Part shown: positions 43,507 through 54,804 of the stretch, piece by piece
Position numbering within the stretch: the stretch's first letter is position 1
Layout: the number at the start of each line of letters is the position of its first letter
Assembly: GCA_950022655.1 (NCBI GenBank)
Contig: OX465579.1
Span: forward strand, 19,815,088 to 19,879,087
Direction: 5' to 3'
Length of the DNA: 64,000 bases
Source of the DNA: Alentia gelatinosa
Taxonomy: Eukaryota > Annelida > Polychaeta > Phyllodocida > Polynoidae
Made by a program: the position numbers and the translations under genes
The notes under the pieces: model-generated
What the model was told of the DNA's origin: nothing
Database searches by the model: none
Seen by the model: only the letters and a program-made list of their open reading frames with translations

Positions 43507-43867
43507 GAAACGGAACGAGAGTTAGACTTGATAATGTTTATGCCACGATGGGCAGGTCGTGTATTACTAAACGAGGCGTAGCCGAGTGTAGTGAGGAGCA
43601 GACCTGACCAGAATGGCACAGACATTGACAAGTCTAACTGGAGTTCGGTTTCGTATTTATCCTACCCCTTCTATGCTTTTGTATTACTAAAAGATAAATA
43701 TTGACTCAACGACCAACAGAATTTTTTTCATAGTAGCTGACATCCTGCTCTCTGATTGGTCAATATTGTTATTACTCTAGTGGCATAAAAACACTTTATG
43801 TCACGGCCTGCCACATAAAATTTGCCTATGTTAAGTCTATGGCGGTTTTTTATTAGGGGTAGGATAA
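43507..43867 (+). mobile_element. Composite foldback FB-a type
   Basis: Hairpin with AGTTAGACTTGATAATGTTT arms and apex GAGGCGTAGCCGAG (43573-43586). The tail starts TTATCCTACCCC (43657), carries the core variant CTATGTTAAGTCTATGG (43826-43842) and ends ATTAGGGGTAGGATAA. Arms are unrelated to those at 3.9 and 12.2 kb. Confidence 0.75.
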
Positions 43868-43869
43868 TT

Positions 43870-44790
43870 ACAAGAGACCTCGTCTCATACAACGCGCCCA
43901 ATATCTGCCACACTCTCCGACTGCCAGTAATAAGGAAGTATTTCCACCACAACCACCCCCAGACTGTGTGTCGACATATCCTCGGCTCACAGAGCACACT
44001 GGCCCACTGCCCAATCGAAGGACCGAGAATTGAAAGTCTCATCCCACAGTATGCTAGCTTGGCGGCTCTCAAACCTCACAGATGACACGACCCTAACTGG
44101 TAGGAAATAGCCCTGGCGCGACGCCTGTCGGCAGCGCCTCGAATTACCAGGTCACGTGTGCTATTGTGTATGTTATTGTGTGCAGAAGATTAATGCTATG
44201 GACAGACACCCTGGAGTTAGTAAGCAGTATAGGCATACGGGTCCCCGCCCTTTTCACCAACTCTTGTTTTATTGAGCCCAATACAGATGGATAAATTCAT
44301 CTGGTGTTTCCATGCGATAGAATAACATGTTACTGTCTTAGATTTCAGTTTGTATTGTCCATGGGCTTCGTATTCAGAGGTTTTATTCAAAACTCTGCGT
44401 TATCGAGAATCAATTTTTCTCGTTACTGTTCCGATTGTTTGTCACTAGAGTTTGCATCGGTTCTATTTCACCTCCCGCACCCCGCATTGTTTTTGTCAAA
44501 TAAAGAAATATACCGACCCACCGCCAACTTCTGCAATAATCGCTGTACCTCCTTTCATCCCTATCATAATTACATTCATTGGCACACACTGTATAAATAC
44601 AGGCACATGTTAACGAATCCGCATTGGGTAAGGAAAATATACACATGTGGGTCACTCTTCGTGCTATATCTATCAACTATATGCAGATCATGCGTAGGAT
44701 TTTCCGGAATTACCATATTTATTTTACATGCCAATGGTCATTCTTTATATCAATATAAATCTTATGTGAAATCTTTTGTTTTTGGAGTGG
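43870..44790. other. No gene seen; 173-codon frame
   Basis: The plus frame 44304-44825 (173 codons) is the longest not explained by simple repeats, but its 3' end runs into FAM-N. It is rich in Cys/His/Phe without a pattern I recognise. Opposing frames overlap. Not called. Confidence 0.35.
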
Positions 44791-44796
44791 TGCTTC

Positions 44797-44843
44797 AAAA
44801 TGAAAACCTGAAAGATGGTGAGTGATATTTGCGCAGTTCTAAG
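44797..44843 (+). repeat. FAM-N short repeat
   Basis: Partner of 31505-31552: TCAAAATGAAAACCTGAAAG and GGTGAGTGATATTTGCGCA. Confidence 0.45.
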
Positions 44844-44944
44844 TATTGTAGGTCTCAGCTGAGGCCAGGAATTCATTTAGAATAGCCCAAAACGCAGGGT
44901 GATGTACAGCAAAGGAAAGTTCTTCTATATCTAATAGATACACG

Positions 44945-45085
44945 TAATTGAAATTTACTATAAATTGGTTTAAAAAACATGTCGAAGTTGACGTCCACAC
45001 TCCGGCGATGTCTCAGCGTGTGCCGTATAAGATTGTACTGCACAGGGTGCCGTACACGATATATACGATATAGGGGACAACGTTC
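44945..45085 (+). repeat. FAM-G repeat
   Basis: TTTACTATAAATTGGTTTA, AACATGTC, GTGTGCCGTA, GCCGTACACGATATATACG and ATAGGGGACAACG match 62300-62460 in order. Confidence 0.5.
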
Positions 45086-45089
45086 GCTA

Positions 45090-46145
45090 ACTATCAATTC
45101 TAAAGTACTTGCAATAGTGATTGATGAATTATTCGTTTCGTGCAGGTCCACAGAGGGTTCTTTTTGAATGCGTACTATGGAAGCCCATCTGGAATTAGCT
45201 ATTTATATTTGTTTTATTTTTCATTTTGTGAATTTTCCATTTCCAGCAGTTAACACTGCACTGAAGATGGCAGTGCCAGCAGATTGTGTGGCCCTTGGAG
45301 CCCTGGGACTGTTAGTGGCACAGGTCTATTACTGATACGGACAGCACTGGGCCTGGCTGCCGGCGTAGCAGTAGCCTGGTAAACGCTGAACCAGTCGGGC
45401 CACCTAGTCAACCGTCGACACTATCACGGTGTAATAGACTTGGGCTCCTGGCCAGGTTTCTGATGACTGGGAATGACAGGGTGTGGTCATGTCACCGAGT
45501 CTCAATAGCACACAGATGGGTTTAGTGGTGATGGCGTGGGATGACCCACAAAAGCCTCGCTCCTTCCTTCCTCCCAGGGTCCACAGACCTCCACTTTTCA
45601 GCCGATTTTTCAGTATTTCTCCTCCGGCAAGATGATATCCTCAACCTTTTCAACAAATTAAAAAAAACTATAATCAAGGCAGATTTGATTGATCAAGCGA
45701 CTCACATATTTCGGAAACTTCTCCATGTCATTCTCAAATATCCATAGATTCAGTTGGGTTGTGGTTTGCTGTGTCCAGCAGAAACCTTCTTTGTTTAACC
45801 TAATCTTTCTACTCCAAGGTTGAGGATAAGGACATCTTAGCAAGTCCCCGGTGAATATTTTCACCCATGTGATTGGCTAGAATGGGAAAAATCTATTGCC
45901 CTGTCTCAGACTAGTGAATGGCCACGGAACCGGCATATAAACTAGGCTTTGCTAGATCCCTAGTCATCTATATATATGGGTCTTGGCAAAGAGGGTGTAT
46001 TTAGAATTTAATCTCGGTGGTCTTGGCGACTGTCAATCTTTTGTCTCAACCCTCCTGTAGATCCTGCCCTGCTCATCCTCTCCCCTCACTGGTCTACAGT
46101 CGCTACTTAGTGCCTTACTTCAATAGGCGGTGCTGCACATGCCAG
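45090..46145. other. No gene seen
   Basis: An imperfect inverted pair GGCACAGGTCTATTAC / GTAATAGACTTGGGC lies at about 45314 and 45431. No frame of note. Confidence 0.4.
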
Positions 46146-46149
46146 CTTA

Positions 46150-46401
46150 CAGAGATGGCAACCTATCCACAAAAATCCATTTTTCTCATTTCCAGTATAT
46201 GAAATAAGTTTTCCTAAGATAATGTTAATCGAGTCTCGTTAACACCAAAAGAAATAGCTGTTTGAACCTCCCCCACAGACCCTCGGATTCATGCCCTGGC
46301 GAACACTGATGTCATTTCCTCGTTTTATCAATATCCCTAAGGCGGAAAAGTCCTCATGAAAAATATCTTCACCTTTTTCTGACTCCCAACTGACACCCCT
46401 G
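46150..46401 (+). mobile_element. FAM-A MITE, full length
   Basis: Starts CAGAGATGGCAACC and ends CTGACACCCCTG, ~252 bp. The flanks CAGCTTAC and CAGATTAG agree at 6 of 8 bases, compatible with a decayed 8-bp target-site duplication. Confidence 0.75.
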
Positions 46402-46404
46402 CAG

Positions 46405-47135
46405 ATTAGATATGCTGCATGGGTGAAGACCAAACAAAGAATTTGTATTTCTCTTTGACAGAGAAATAGGTGCATTGAAACCCATCTGGATCACATGATA
46501 TATAAGATCGCCTACTGCTTCTTCTTTTATTTCATGTATATATTCCACTGATTCTATACTTTGAACGCGCACGCTATTTGTAAATGCAATACCTTCCTTT
46601 CCATTGGGCATTCCGTGCACAAAGCAGTCTTTTTCTTTGGGTTTTGAAATGTGGCCCAGTAAAAAAAGAAGTGGTAATAGGATACTCGGGTTATGGAATG
46701 GCTTCATGTCATGTTTGAACACTGTGCCTCGACGTTTTTGTCAGTTGAAACAGCCTTAGTCATACAGACAGATTTCGCTGGAGGTGATATTCTACCCGGG
46801 TCAGACAGGGTATCTACATATATGCAGTATGTATGTGATGTAGGGTGATGTGACCGGTTACTCAGAATAGGAAGGTGACAACACAGACTAAACTGTGAAG
46901 ATGGAAAAAGGGGAGTGATTCTGTGGGTGCGGGCATGCCTTTACCATTCGTCACTAAACGGCCATTAGCAATACACTCAGCAGGGGTGACACGGGAAGTA
47001 CAGGAATTAAAGTGAATGAAATGGTTCCAGGAATGGAAGGACTTGTATAACATGTTCTCTCTTTCTTTCTTTCTCTAATTTTTTCCACCAGCATCTAGCC
47101 GGATTTAGACATATAGGGATGCACGCTTGCCCATG
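46405..47135. other. No gene seen
   Basis: A minus frame of 117 codons (46369-46722) begins outside and ends inside FAM-A, with no domain. A short CTTT run occurs at 47060-47075. Confidence 0.4.
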
Positions 47136-47144
47136 AATGAGCGA

Positions 47145-47215
47145 AATCCGATATTTCCTACACAACATTAGCACTACAATGTTATAGTGGTATTTCCTTA
47201 TTATTTTGGCATTGA
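47145..47215 (+). repeat. FAM-H repeat
   Basis: Partner of 27236-27315: CCGATATTTCCTACACAAC, GCACTACAATGTTATAGTGG, TATTTCCT. Confidence 0.45.
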
Positions 47216-47247
47216 ACTCTCTTCAAATTTGATTAGATATATAGTCA

Positions 47248-47272
47248 CGGACTTGAATAACAGGTCCGTGGT
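47248..47272. repeat. Short stem-loop
   Basis: ACGGACTTG and CAGGTCCGT pair around a small loop. Confidence 0.45.
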
Positions 47273-47415
47273 CTCAACTTTCATCCCTGGACATTTTACA
47301 GCCTCATAACAAGGATAAATGTTTCTATTTGATAGAATATTGTATTGTAACAGTTCCTTTGTTCTACTTAATTCATATTAAACAATATGACAAAACAATA
47401 ACAAGCACCATCGAT

Positions 47416-47562
47416 CAGAGATGTAGCTTTTCCCTATTCTATGCAAAATCACTTTTTTTAAATTTTAGTATATAAAATTCGTTTTTCATGTGTAAAACAA
47501 AGATGATATTGATTAAAACCTCATTATCGCTAAAACAACAAGCGACTTGAACCTCCCATCGT
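47416..47562 (+). mobile_element. FAM-A MITE, 5' half
   Basis: CAGAGATGTAGCTTTTCCC, GTGTAAAACAAAGATGATAT, CCTCATTATCGCTAAAACAA, GAACCTCCCA. Confidence 0.65.
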
Positions 47563-47564
47563 CC

Positions 47565-48000
47565 TTTGAACTCGGTACGTCTGAACATACTATACCAACT
47601 TGAAACATATTTCATCCTAGTACCCTGTCTCCATATAGTATGCCTGGTATTTCTCCATGCATATTTAATAGTGAACTGCAGTTGAGTTAAGGAGAACAAT
47701 CGCGGCCTCAGAATAAAATAGCTCAATCTGAACCCATGATATGAATCAATGTAGTAATAGCACAGTTTGCAATCATGTAGTATAGAGGGAAGTTAATACC
47801 ATTATCTGGCTCTACTTTGGTATTGAAAATCACCATTGGCCAGGCAATTTTTATATAAGCTTTACATAAATCATATCAAGGGCATACAGAATTATGTTGT
47901 TCCCGGGGAGGATGGGTTGAACCATGTGAAAGCATACATGATGAAGGATAAACAGAACAGTGGAAGTATCGTAGAAGGGAATCGGGCGGGGGATAGAAAT
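47565..48000. other. No gene seen
   Basis: Nothing recognised. Confidence 0.45.
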
Positions 48001-48005
48001 GGAAC

Positions 48006-48180
48006 CAGGGGCCCGTTTAATAATCTAGGATCGTACATGTAGACCTTTTTCTGTATGCCATACAGACCTAGGGACAATGTGGGTCAACTTTATTCAACAC
48101 TTGTGGTCGACTTTATGGATGGCTAATACTGGCTTAGCGAACAGACTTAGATATCATTTAACGGTTCCCAGGGTCGGCAA
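48006..48180 (+). mobile_element. CAGGGGCCCG-type hAT MITE, left part
   Basis: A clean left terminus CAGGGGCCCGTTTAATAATC, then ATGTAGACCTTTTTCTGTAT, CAACTTTATTCAACACTTGT and ACTGGCTTAGCGAACAGAC. The right terminus is not found. Confidence 0.65.
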
Positions 48181-48189
48181 AAATAGTAA

Positions 48190-48750
48190 AAGATTTATCA
48201 CTAATAGGAGGGATTGTTTTAATGGTGGCCTTTAGTCTTTCACAGCTGTGCATAATAGAAGCGACAGTAGTTTCAGAGCGCAATATTCTAGAGTATACCT
48301 GATGGGATCTATTCTGTCACTGATACAGATAATGTATTTCCTTTCAATAACTATGCTATCAAAATGACACCTTTGAATCACATACATCAAGGAAGAGCAG
48401 ATGTGATTATTTTTTAGTTGAAAGGTAAAGGTGGAAGATGAACTGCAGTATGTAGGGTTAGAACGTTGCATCCGGCTGTCTTTTTGAATAAGACAATATT
48501 TCGATATTTTCATGAATTAAGAACTTAAACAGACAACGATTCCATGTACTCGTCAAACTAACGGCAAACCAAGCCCGCATTGTAATTGACCGATACGGGC
48601 CATCATGGCATACTGTTTCCATCCCGTGCGGAATGGAATCATGGTTGGCCCTGTTCTGTGTTTTGAATCCAGTCACCTGTACCGTTCACACATACATTAT
48701 ATATACCCGTGCTGTTATAAATATATTATCAAGAAACGCCACAGAATTCC
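48190..48750. other. No gene seen
   Basis: Frames below 94 codons, no repeat recognised. Confidence 0.4.
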
Positions 48751-48753
48751 ATA

Positions 48754-48993
48754 TGGTTGTTTATATAGCGTAAGTCGTCTTCGGGGAATGATATCACGAA
48801 GCAGAGCTGAATGATATCTGTAGTGGAAGAAAACGTATGCCATGTAAACAATTGTGACGTTTAGATCTTATTCTACCCGTTCATGTGTTCATAACTTTAT
48901 ATATCAAGCGTGGCATATGAATAATTTATGGCATAACCATGACATACAGTCACACCATGTTAAGTCTATGGAGATTCATATGAGAGGTAGGAT
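48754..48993 (+). mobile_element. Composite foldback FB-a type, diverged
   Basis: Hairpin with GGTTGTTTATATAGCGTAAG and inverse, and a decayed apex CGAAGCAGAGCTGAATG (about 48797-48813). The tail has core CATGTTAAGTCTATGG (48956-48971) and ends GAGAGGTAGGATA. Confidence 0.65.
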
Positions 48994-49157
48994 ATAGCTA
49001 CGTGCTGCTGCTCCCAATATTATATTTTCTATGGCATCTTCCCTACACTACTTAGAAAAGTGATAATAATCACAGCAGTCTGATAACAGTTGATTACAAT
49101 CATTGGAGGTTAAGTCAACCAAACCAAATTGTATGGCATCTTGGGACAGACTAATTC

Positions 49158-49435
49158 ACTATCCACCTTATACCAAGTGTCCATAATAAACACATGGGGA
49201 CTCTGTATGGACATACCCGGTGTATACAGATATGTTGTTTGTGCCGGGTTGCGATAAAGCACGCATACAAAAAAGATAATGCATATGGAAAAATAGTGTG
49301 TAACTGCATATGGAAAAATAGTGTCTAACTAAAGCGAACTAATATTGGCACGCCACAAGTGGGGTAAAGGTGGATAATAGATACAATATAGACTGGTTTC
49401 GGATGAAAACGGATGTATGCACTCGTTCGAATCAC
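49158..49435 (-). mobile_element. FB-g tail plus partial hairpin arm, reversed
   Basis: The tail is bounded by ACTATCCACCTTATACC and, inverted, AAGGTGGATAATAG. It holds a local duplication of GCATATGGAAAAATAGTGT. The FB-g hairpin arm ATACAATATAGACTGGTTTC follows, then breaks off. Confidence 0.65.
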
Positions 49436-49479
49436 CCCAAATCCCGATTCGAAATAGAAAATATTGGAGTCTCCTAATG

Positions 49480-49660
49480 GACTTGCTCAAGTCTTTGATT
49501 ATGGACTTTTCTTGAATGATTAAATGAATCCAGATGAAATGCCTTACAATATATACCCTTCCGCTGCCATGCTTAGCCAGGCCGAGGGGAGTGTAGTGGG
49601 GGGGGGGGGGGGGGTAAGGATGGCATCTGGTGGTGGCGGCAGGCAGGTACTGAGGCCAGT
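49480..49660 (-). repeat. FAM-J repeat, reversed, with G17 tract
   Basis: CAAGTCTTTGATTATGGAC is the reverse of the FAM-J block at 2590-2625. G17 at 49598-49614 lies inside it. Confidence 0.5.
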
Positions 49661-49664
49661 CTAG

Positions 49665-51190
49665 AGTCTCCTATGTGGCCAGACCAGGTTTAGGTCTTAT
49701 CTGAATGCTACAATGGAGGATTCCCATCAGTTGATACTGCAGTTTGTAGGGATGACTTCCATGTAATGCATTCCATGTGCCGACCTTCTTAAATGTACCA
49801 CTCGGCAAAGAAACTACAAAAAGAGATAACATAACTGTGATTAAGATACCATTTTTTCCCATGCTCTTACAGAAAAAAACATGCAAACAGAAACAACCTG
49901 ACTCAGTCCATATTTAATCCGCTCTTTTCTATTCTAATGGTAAATGTCAAACGGGTGGTCCAAATATTCAATGAAGTAAGGGTAGCTAAGCGGCGCTCCA
50001 CAGAGATTAATTAGTGCTTAATTAGGTGTGACTGAATGTCATTCGCCAAGGCATCTCTGCTCACCCTGAGGCCTCTCCAGGCCTACATGCCCGGCCTTCA
50101 TTGCGTTAGACCAGGTGGGGACTCTCTGCTCCCATTGGTCATTGAATATTGATCAGCAATTAACGTTTTCCAGCTTCACCTTAACTAGGCTTATTTTAAG
50201 CAACTTGCATATTCGGTCAGGGATTAGTGTTTCAATAGACAGTGTTTTTTTCAGCTTGACTGAAGTTGCATTGAAGTTCTTCAGCCAGAAGGATTATTGA
50301 ACTTGCATAGAATATTATATAGATAAGCATGGTACGTTTGTACTTGTATTACATCTTTTAAACGTGTGTGTTTGTGTATCAAGTATGGGATTCCCTCGGT
50401 TTTTTTGACGCCCCAAGAGTCATTCTTGAGTTCCTAGGAGAAAATAAGTTAGCATAATAAAAGAAAAAGTCAATGTAACTCTCATAGGAGGCTAGAAATT
50501 TACTCAGAACTCCCATGCTTGAATACCTTTAGTATGTATATACGTATGTATACGCGAAAGCAAGTACACTCGTTTTCAAATGACATATTACTTACGGTAT
50601 TATCATGTTTCGTATTTTGCAGGTATGTATGACACACTCAGGTCCCAGTTGGTTTTCCACCCCAAATACATGACGGCTGAAGGTAGGATCAAAGATAAAG
50701 TTGGCTCCTGTTTGCGTGACGCTCACACAGAATGCAGTGGCTCACCTCCTAGACGTGCCTTTATTTACACCTTCTCTCTCTCTTGTCCTCTGTCTTTTGC
50801 ATTGTGTGCCCTGTCTCACTCGTCTCCTTGGGTTTCATTTGGTTTGTAGGAAGAAACGTTTATTTTGCCGGTGTAATTGTGACAGTTGTACTCTGTGGGT
50901 TACAGTTGCATGTAAGCATTCCAATCATTGGTTGCTGCGCTCATTGGTTGGGGGGTGTATCTCCATCTCTTTTGGTTCCAGGATCAATTATTGATATTGC
51001 CCCCGGATTAGCACAATAAGCTCTGAGATAGCTATAGACACCATGTTTTCCTGCGTACCGTATCCAAGCTAAATGGTAGGATGGTATATAAAACAGCTGG
51101 ATTTCTATCTTCTTTTGATGACATTTGGAGACATTCTGAACTTGATTATGGTGAGAGCTGAAAAGGCGACTTGAGAGGTAGCGAAAAATT
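49665..51190. other. No gene seen (1.5 kb)
   Basis: Overlapping plus frames of 78-97 codons at 50580-51019 with no domain. No repeat recognised. Confidence 0.4.
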
Positions 51191-51599
51191 GTATTATCAT
51201 TTAAGATACACCTGTGCATATATTGATCTTATACTTACTGATCTCTGCTCCCTATAACATAAGAATCATATACGGCCTACTGCGCTGTACGCTGTTATAT
51301 GGACCAGATCTGCGTGCCCAAATCAGACTTTGAATAACGATTTTAGTTAATGACGATTAGAGATAAATATCTATGAATTTTAAATATTTCAAGGTGTATG
51401 ATAAAGGGAAAACAGACCCGTGTTTAAACTGATATGTGTTCCTCACTCACGACTCGAAAATATGCGCCTAACGGTGTCAGGGCAAGTATTTGCCGATCCT
51501 AGAGTTCATAACAATTCACAGATTAAACACCCAGTCAGTCTCCCCCTGTATGGCTGGGTTGGGCCTTTGAAGAGCGCAGATTCTATAACAGACACAAAT

Positions 51600-51982
51600 C
51601 GATGGTTTTATGGATATGCAGCCGTAGACTATGAGAGGTTAACGCGTAGTAATACACATGCATTGGTGAGTGTATTACAAAGTCGACCTTCAGTGGTTTA
51701 TAGAGTCACCTGTCCGCAAGATCATCGTTATTGGTATTTATTATCCATCTTTTTGAATGAATTAAAACCAGGAAAAAACAAATAATATGGTCTGTCAGCA
51801 GGGAGTATTTATTTACTCTCCTGCATAAAGGGACTATTTTTCACGTTTTTTTTTAGGCCGTAATCGATGGCTTCAAATCCGTAATCAATAGATATGGTTT
51901 CTGACAACTTAGAAACAATGGGTAGTGGTTTACTGTGGCCCTTTACATTCCCAATGGAGACTCTGTAACCCATGGATAATAA
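51600..51982 (+). mobile_element. FB-g composite, diverged, nested
   Basis: Hairpin arms around GAGGTTAACGCGTAGTAATA and the central GCATTGGTGAGTGTATTAC. The tail from about 51735 (TATTTATTATCCATC) contains a FAM-M-like segment in reverse and ends ATGGATAATAAA. The 121-codon frame 51420-51785 is an artefact of this nesting. Confidence 0.55.
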
Positions 51983-52239
51983 AGCTCCTGGAGAGACCTG
52001 GCGGTAAAGTTTCCCTGTGAGAGATTCCCGCCGGGACGATGTGGTGTTGGGGGGTCTAGTGAGCAGTCGGCGGGGCCGTCCACAGAACACGGTCACACTT
52101 AATCACGCCGTGTTAGTATCGATCCCTGCACAGAGCTGCTCGCATCAAACCTCTCGGTATCAACCAAGCGAGGCTGTGTGAGGAGCAGCTCGAGCAGAAC
52201 TAGGGTCTATCAAATAAAGGATGCTGCTCTATTCAAGCC

Positions 52240-52401
52240 TGTAGTATTCTAGTAAAACGGATTCAGCGTGTTGGGATTGTATGCCATACCCTTAATTGTA
52301 CTCAACGAGCTCGTAGATCGAGTTGAGTAAAATGTCGTAAACACAACACGGTATTGCAAATAATTCCAACAAGCTGAATACGTTTTGCTATTATCATATA
52401 C
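52240..52401. mobile_element. Foldback MITE FB-f, nested
   Basis: Arms CGGATTCAGCGTGTTGGGAT and inverse surround the apex ACTCAACGAGCTCGTAGATC/GAGTTGAGT. The right end TATTATCATATACCT equals that of FB-e at 13086. Confidence 0.65.
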
Positions 52402-52717
52402 CTCAAATATCGTTAATTATCGAAATATTTACCAACATTTTGAGAACCTGAAGCCATTATCAAGAGTGGAAGTTAGCATGTACCTTGCAGCTTATGGGTA
52501 CTGCAGCTTAAGAGTGTGTGAGCATGTTTCTCACCACAGCGCAATGTCTGCTGACAGGCCAAGATTTCGATACCAGAGCAGATGTTGGTAAATGTGCGAA
52601 CAACTAGTAGAGGTATCTCATAGTAAGTAGAGCCACGGGTCACATAAAGATATGTCAGATATACTTGCAGAGCAGAGGTTACCAGCAGGGGAGATTAAAA
52701 AGGAGCTGCATTGAGAC

Positions 52718-53086
52718 CCATAGCCACTGATAGGCTACTAGTGGGAAAGTATAGGGGTGATAATACATGGGATTGTATCCGAATCCAGTCAATAGATTGT
52801 ATGTAGAATACATCTGCACAGTTCGTGGTTTTCCACCTCAAACTGATATGCCATGAGTTTTGGTTGCTGTGTAATCTCACACAAATCACAAAACAAAATG
52901 AATGGCGTGTTGTCAGTGGCTATGAATTGAGTGTCGTTCAGAATATATCTTACTCCTATCACTGATAAACTAGCTAAAATTTGTGAAATCACCCCCCATT
53001 TGAGTATTTTGTTACTGTATTCCATGGGCGTTGAGTACGAGTTCCCCATGCTGAGTCTATGCGAATAGAATACTAAGTGTGAGGTA
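52718..53086 (+). mobile_element. FB-b composite interrupted by FAM-L
   Basis: Hairpin ends ATAGCCACTGA and TCAGTGGCTAT match 62030-62139 and 7918. The right tail has ATTCCATGGGCGTTGAGTAC and the decayed core CATGCTGAGTCTATG. FAM-L interrupts the left arm. Confidence 0.7.
52731..52843 (+). mobile_element. FAM-L insertion, copy 1
   Basis: About 113 bp from TAGGCTACTAGTGGG to CCACCTCAAAC, about 93% identical to 57491-57603. It sits inside an FB-b hairpin arm, and the 7-mer ACTGATA brackets it (52726-52732 and 52842-52848). Uninterrupted FB-b copies give the empty site. Confidence 0.7.
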
Positions 53087-53859
53087 AAGTCGGGAGCTGC
53101 TCTGATAAAGCATTTGAAGGATTAATTATCAGCAAGGGGAATATCAGTGTCTAAGTGGCTTCATTGGCAACCAGTGTAAAGAGAAGGCCATGCATCCTTC
53201 GATGCCGTTCATGGAGGACAAAAACGGAAGAGGTTTTCAGCAGAGCCTCTGGCATGTAGTAGGGATGTGGTTGGAGCGGCATTATCACCATAGTCAGTCG
53301 TTGTGCAAGGTGCCATCTAGGGAAGATATTAATCAAGCGAAGCGGTTGGGGAAAAACAGCTCTGTTGAAACTTTGATATCAGCCGACAAAAGAGCAGGCA
53401 GTGGGTGGACCACAGACTTTGGTTTGAATGGTGAACAACCTTTCAGTATTTTACTATTCGCAAAGGGTTGTTTTTATGATGGTGAGGCTTATGGGTTGGG
53501 ATTAGCCACTATACAGAGGGAAAACCGACTGGGTATTTACTCTGTGAATTATTGCTAACTCACTGATCGGCAAATACTTGCCCCGATGCCATTAGGCTGG
53601 AAAGGCGTATTTTCGAGTAAGTGAGCGAATAAGAAGTAACAGAGTAGACGTCTGGCCTGTTTCCCCTTTGTTATAAACTTTTAAATGTTTAAAATCCACA
53701 AGAGATCACCTTTAAACGCTATTCAAAGTCTAATTTGGGCTCCAAGAGCTTGTCCAAGTAACAGCATACGGCACAGTAGGCCATACATGATTTTTTTGCG
53801 ATTTAGGGAGCAGAGGTCAGCAAGTATAAGAACAATGTGCACAGATGTATAATAGAATA

Positions 53860-54335
53860 ATTGGCACTAGCTGGTCCCTTAAAAACAAATACTACGCTGT
53901 AGTAACAGTGAACCAGCGCCTTGTATGGTGTCCGTATTTATCGACCAGAACCTATTTTAGAGCGTCAGCCAAGGAAGTGAGGCCAAATAAAACCGCCAAA
54001 ATTAAAATGAGAACGGAAGAAACAGTGGCTCGGGAGATTAAATAATTCAACTCCCGAGTAACCTCTTCATCAATTGGCCAGGGCCTGTGCTCTGACGTCA
54101 CATCCTTTTATTGCGCTGTTTCTTGGGAACACTAAATTTAAATGATGAGTCTTTCAAATCTCCCATTGATTCCTCCCGACTTTTGTGTGTCTAATTAAAA
54201 CACAAACACATAAAGTCGGTGCTCCATGCTAAAGATGTTGACACCAGAGAATGGTACTGAAGTAGCATGTTGACCTTTGTGGTAGAGGTCAGAGTCCAGC
54301 CTACTTGAGACTAATAAGGCACTGCATCAAGAGCC
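53860..54335. other. No gene seen
   Basis: A CRE palindrome TGACGTCA at 54093-54100. A 66-codon Lys/Arg-rich frame at 53845-54045 without a domain. Confidence 0.35.
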
Positions 54336-54342
54336 GTAGAAG

Positions 54343-54432
54343 GTTAATGTACGCCACGCGTTTTGGTTAGCTACGTAATTTCACGTGGCTTCTCCACGTG
54401 AAATCATAATCAAAGAAAGTGATGTACATGTA
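54343..54432. repeat. Stem-loop repeat
   Basis: A perfect inner stem ATTTCACGTGG / CCACGTGAAAT (about 54378-54404) has an imperfect outer extension to TAATGTAC / GATGTAC. It may be a short foldback; no second copy seen. Confidence 0.5.
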
Positions 54433-54600
54433 CATGTGTACCTAACTACCGGTCAAGTTCGGTTCAGGTTTTATCTCTCCCCGTCTCAAAGACATTAGAA
54501 TATTAGAAAATATGTACATTGGAACTGAAATCCAGTACGATATTGTAAAACATTGTAATTGGATTACAAGGATTTTAGATTCGTCTGGCCAGACTAATAA

Positions 54601-54729
54601 TGAAACCATCAACCCTATACTGTAGCTGGTGAACATATGTTTTCCATATTTTCTCAGCCTCTCCAAGGCAGCAAATTCCAAATTAACAACATTTCCAATA
54701 TTTGTTCTGCCCCCAAACTGACATCCCTG
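54601..54729 (+). mobile_element. FAM-A MITE, 3' half
   Basis: AACATATGTTTTCCATATTT, GGCAGCAAATTCCAAATTAA, ACATTTCCAATATTTG, AACTGACATCCCTG. Confidence 0.7.
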
Positions 54730-54734
54730 GAATC

Positions 54735-54800
54735 GTTTCATGAATGTTTATATTCAAAGACTTGAACAATTCTATGTATAGCACTGCATGCCCGCCCACA
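54735..54800 (+). repeat. FAM-J fragment
   Basis: TATTCAAAGACTTGAACAA matches AATCAAAGACTTGAGCAA at about 2597. It follows the FAM-A end directly. Confidence 0.35.
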
Positions 54801-54804
54801 TCTA

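Larger units (their letters stand above)
51195..53855. mobile_element. Large inverted-repeat unit (FAM-F), 2.66 kb
   Basis: Arms 51195-51560 and 53490-53855 are inverted copies, with identical 18-mers GGCAAGTATTTGCCGATC at 51481-51498 and its inverse at 53565-53582. Shared order from the outside: CTTATACTT, CTCTGCTCCCTA, TACGGCCTACTG, CCCAAATYAGACTTTGAATA, CACTC.CGAAAATA. The interior is occupied by FB-g (51600-51982), a hairpin (52240-52401) and FB-b with a nested insertion (52718-53086). No transposase frame is visible, so it is non-autonomous or gutted. Alternative: two single-ended copies that landed in opposite orientation. Confidence 0.6.

Noticed and set aside
44304..44825. 173-codon plus-strand frame
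   Set aside because: No recognisable domain, an opposing frame overlaps it, and its 3' end is inside a dispersed repeat (FAM-N).
51420..51785. 121-codon frame
   Set aside because: Runs across a FAM-F arm, an FB-g hairpin and a tail module, so it is an artefact of nesting.
53190..53558. 122-codon frame inside the large inverted-repeat unit
   Set aside because: Its 3' part is the reverse of a FAM-F arm. No transposase signature such as a DDE or zinc-finger pattern is visible.
3582..54100. Three perfect CRE palindromes TGACGTCA (3582, 14188, 54093)
   Set aside because: About one is expected by chance in 64 kb. Three is not strong, and none lies in a promoter-like context.
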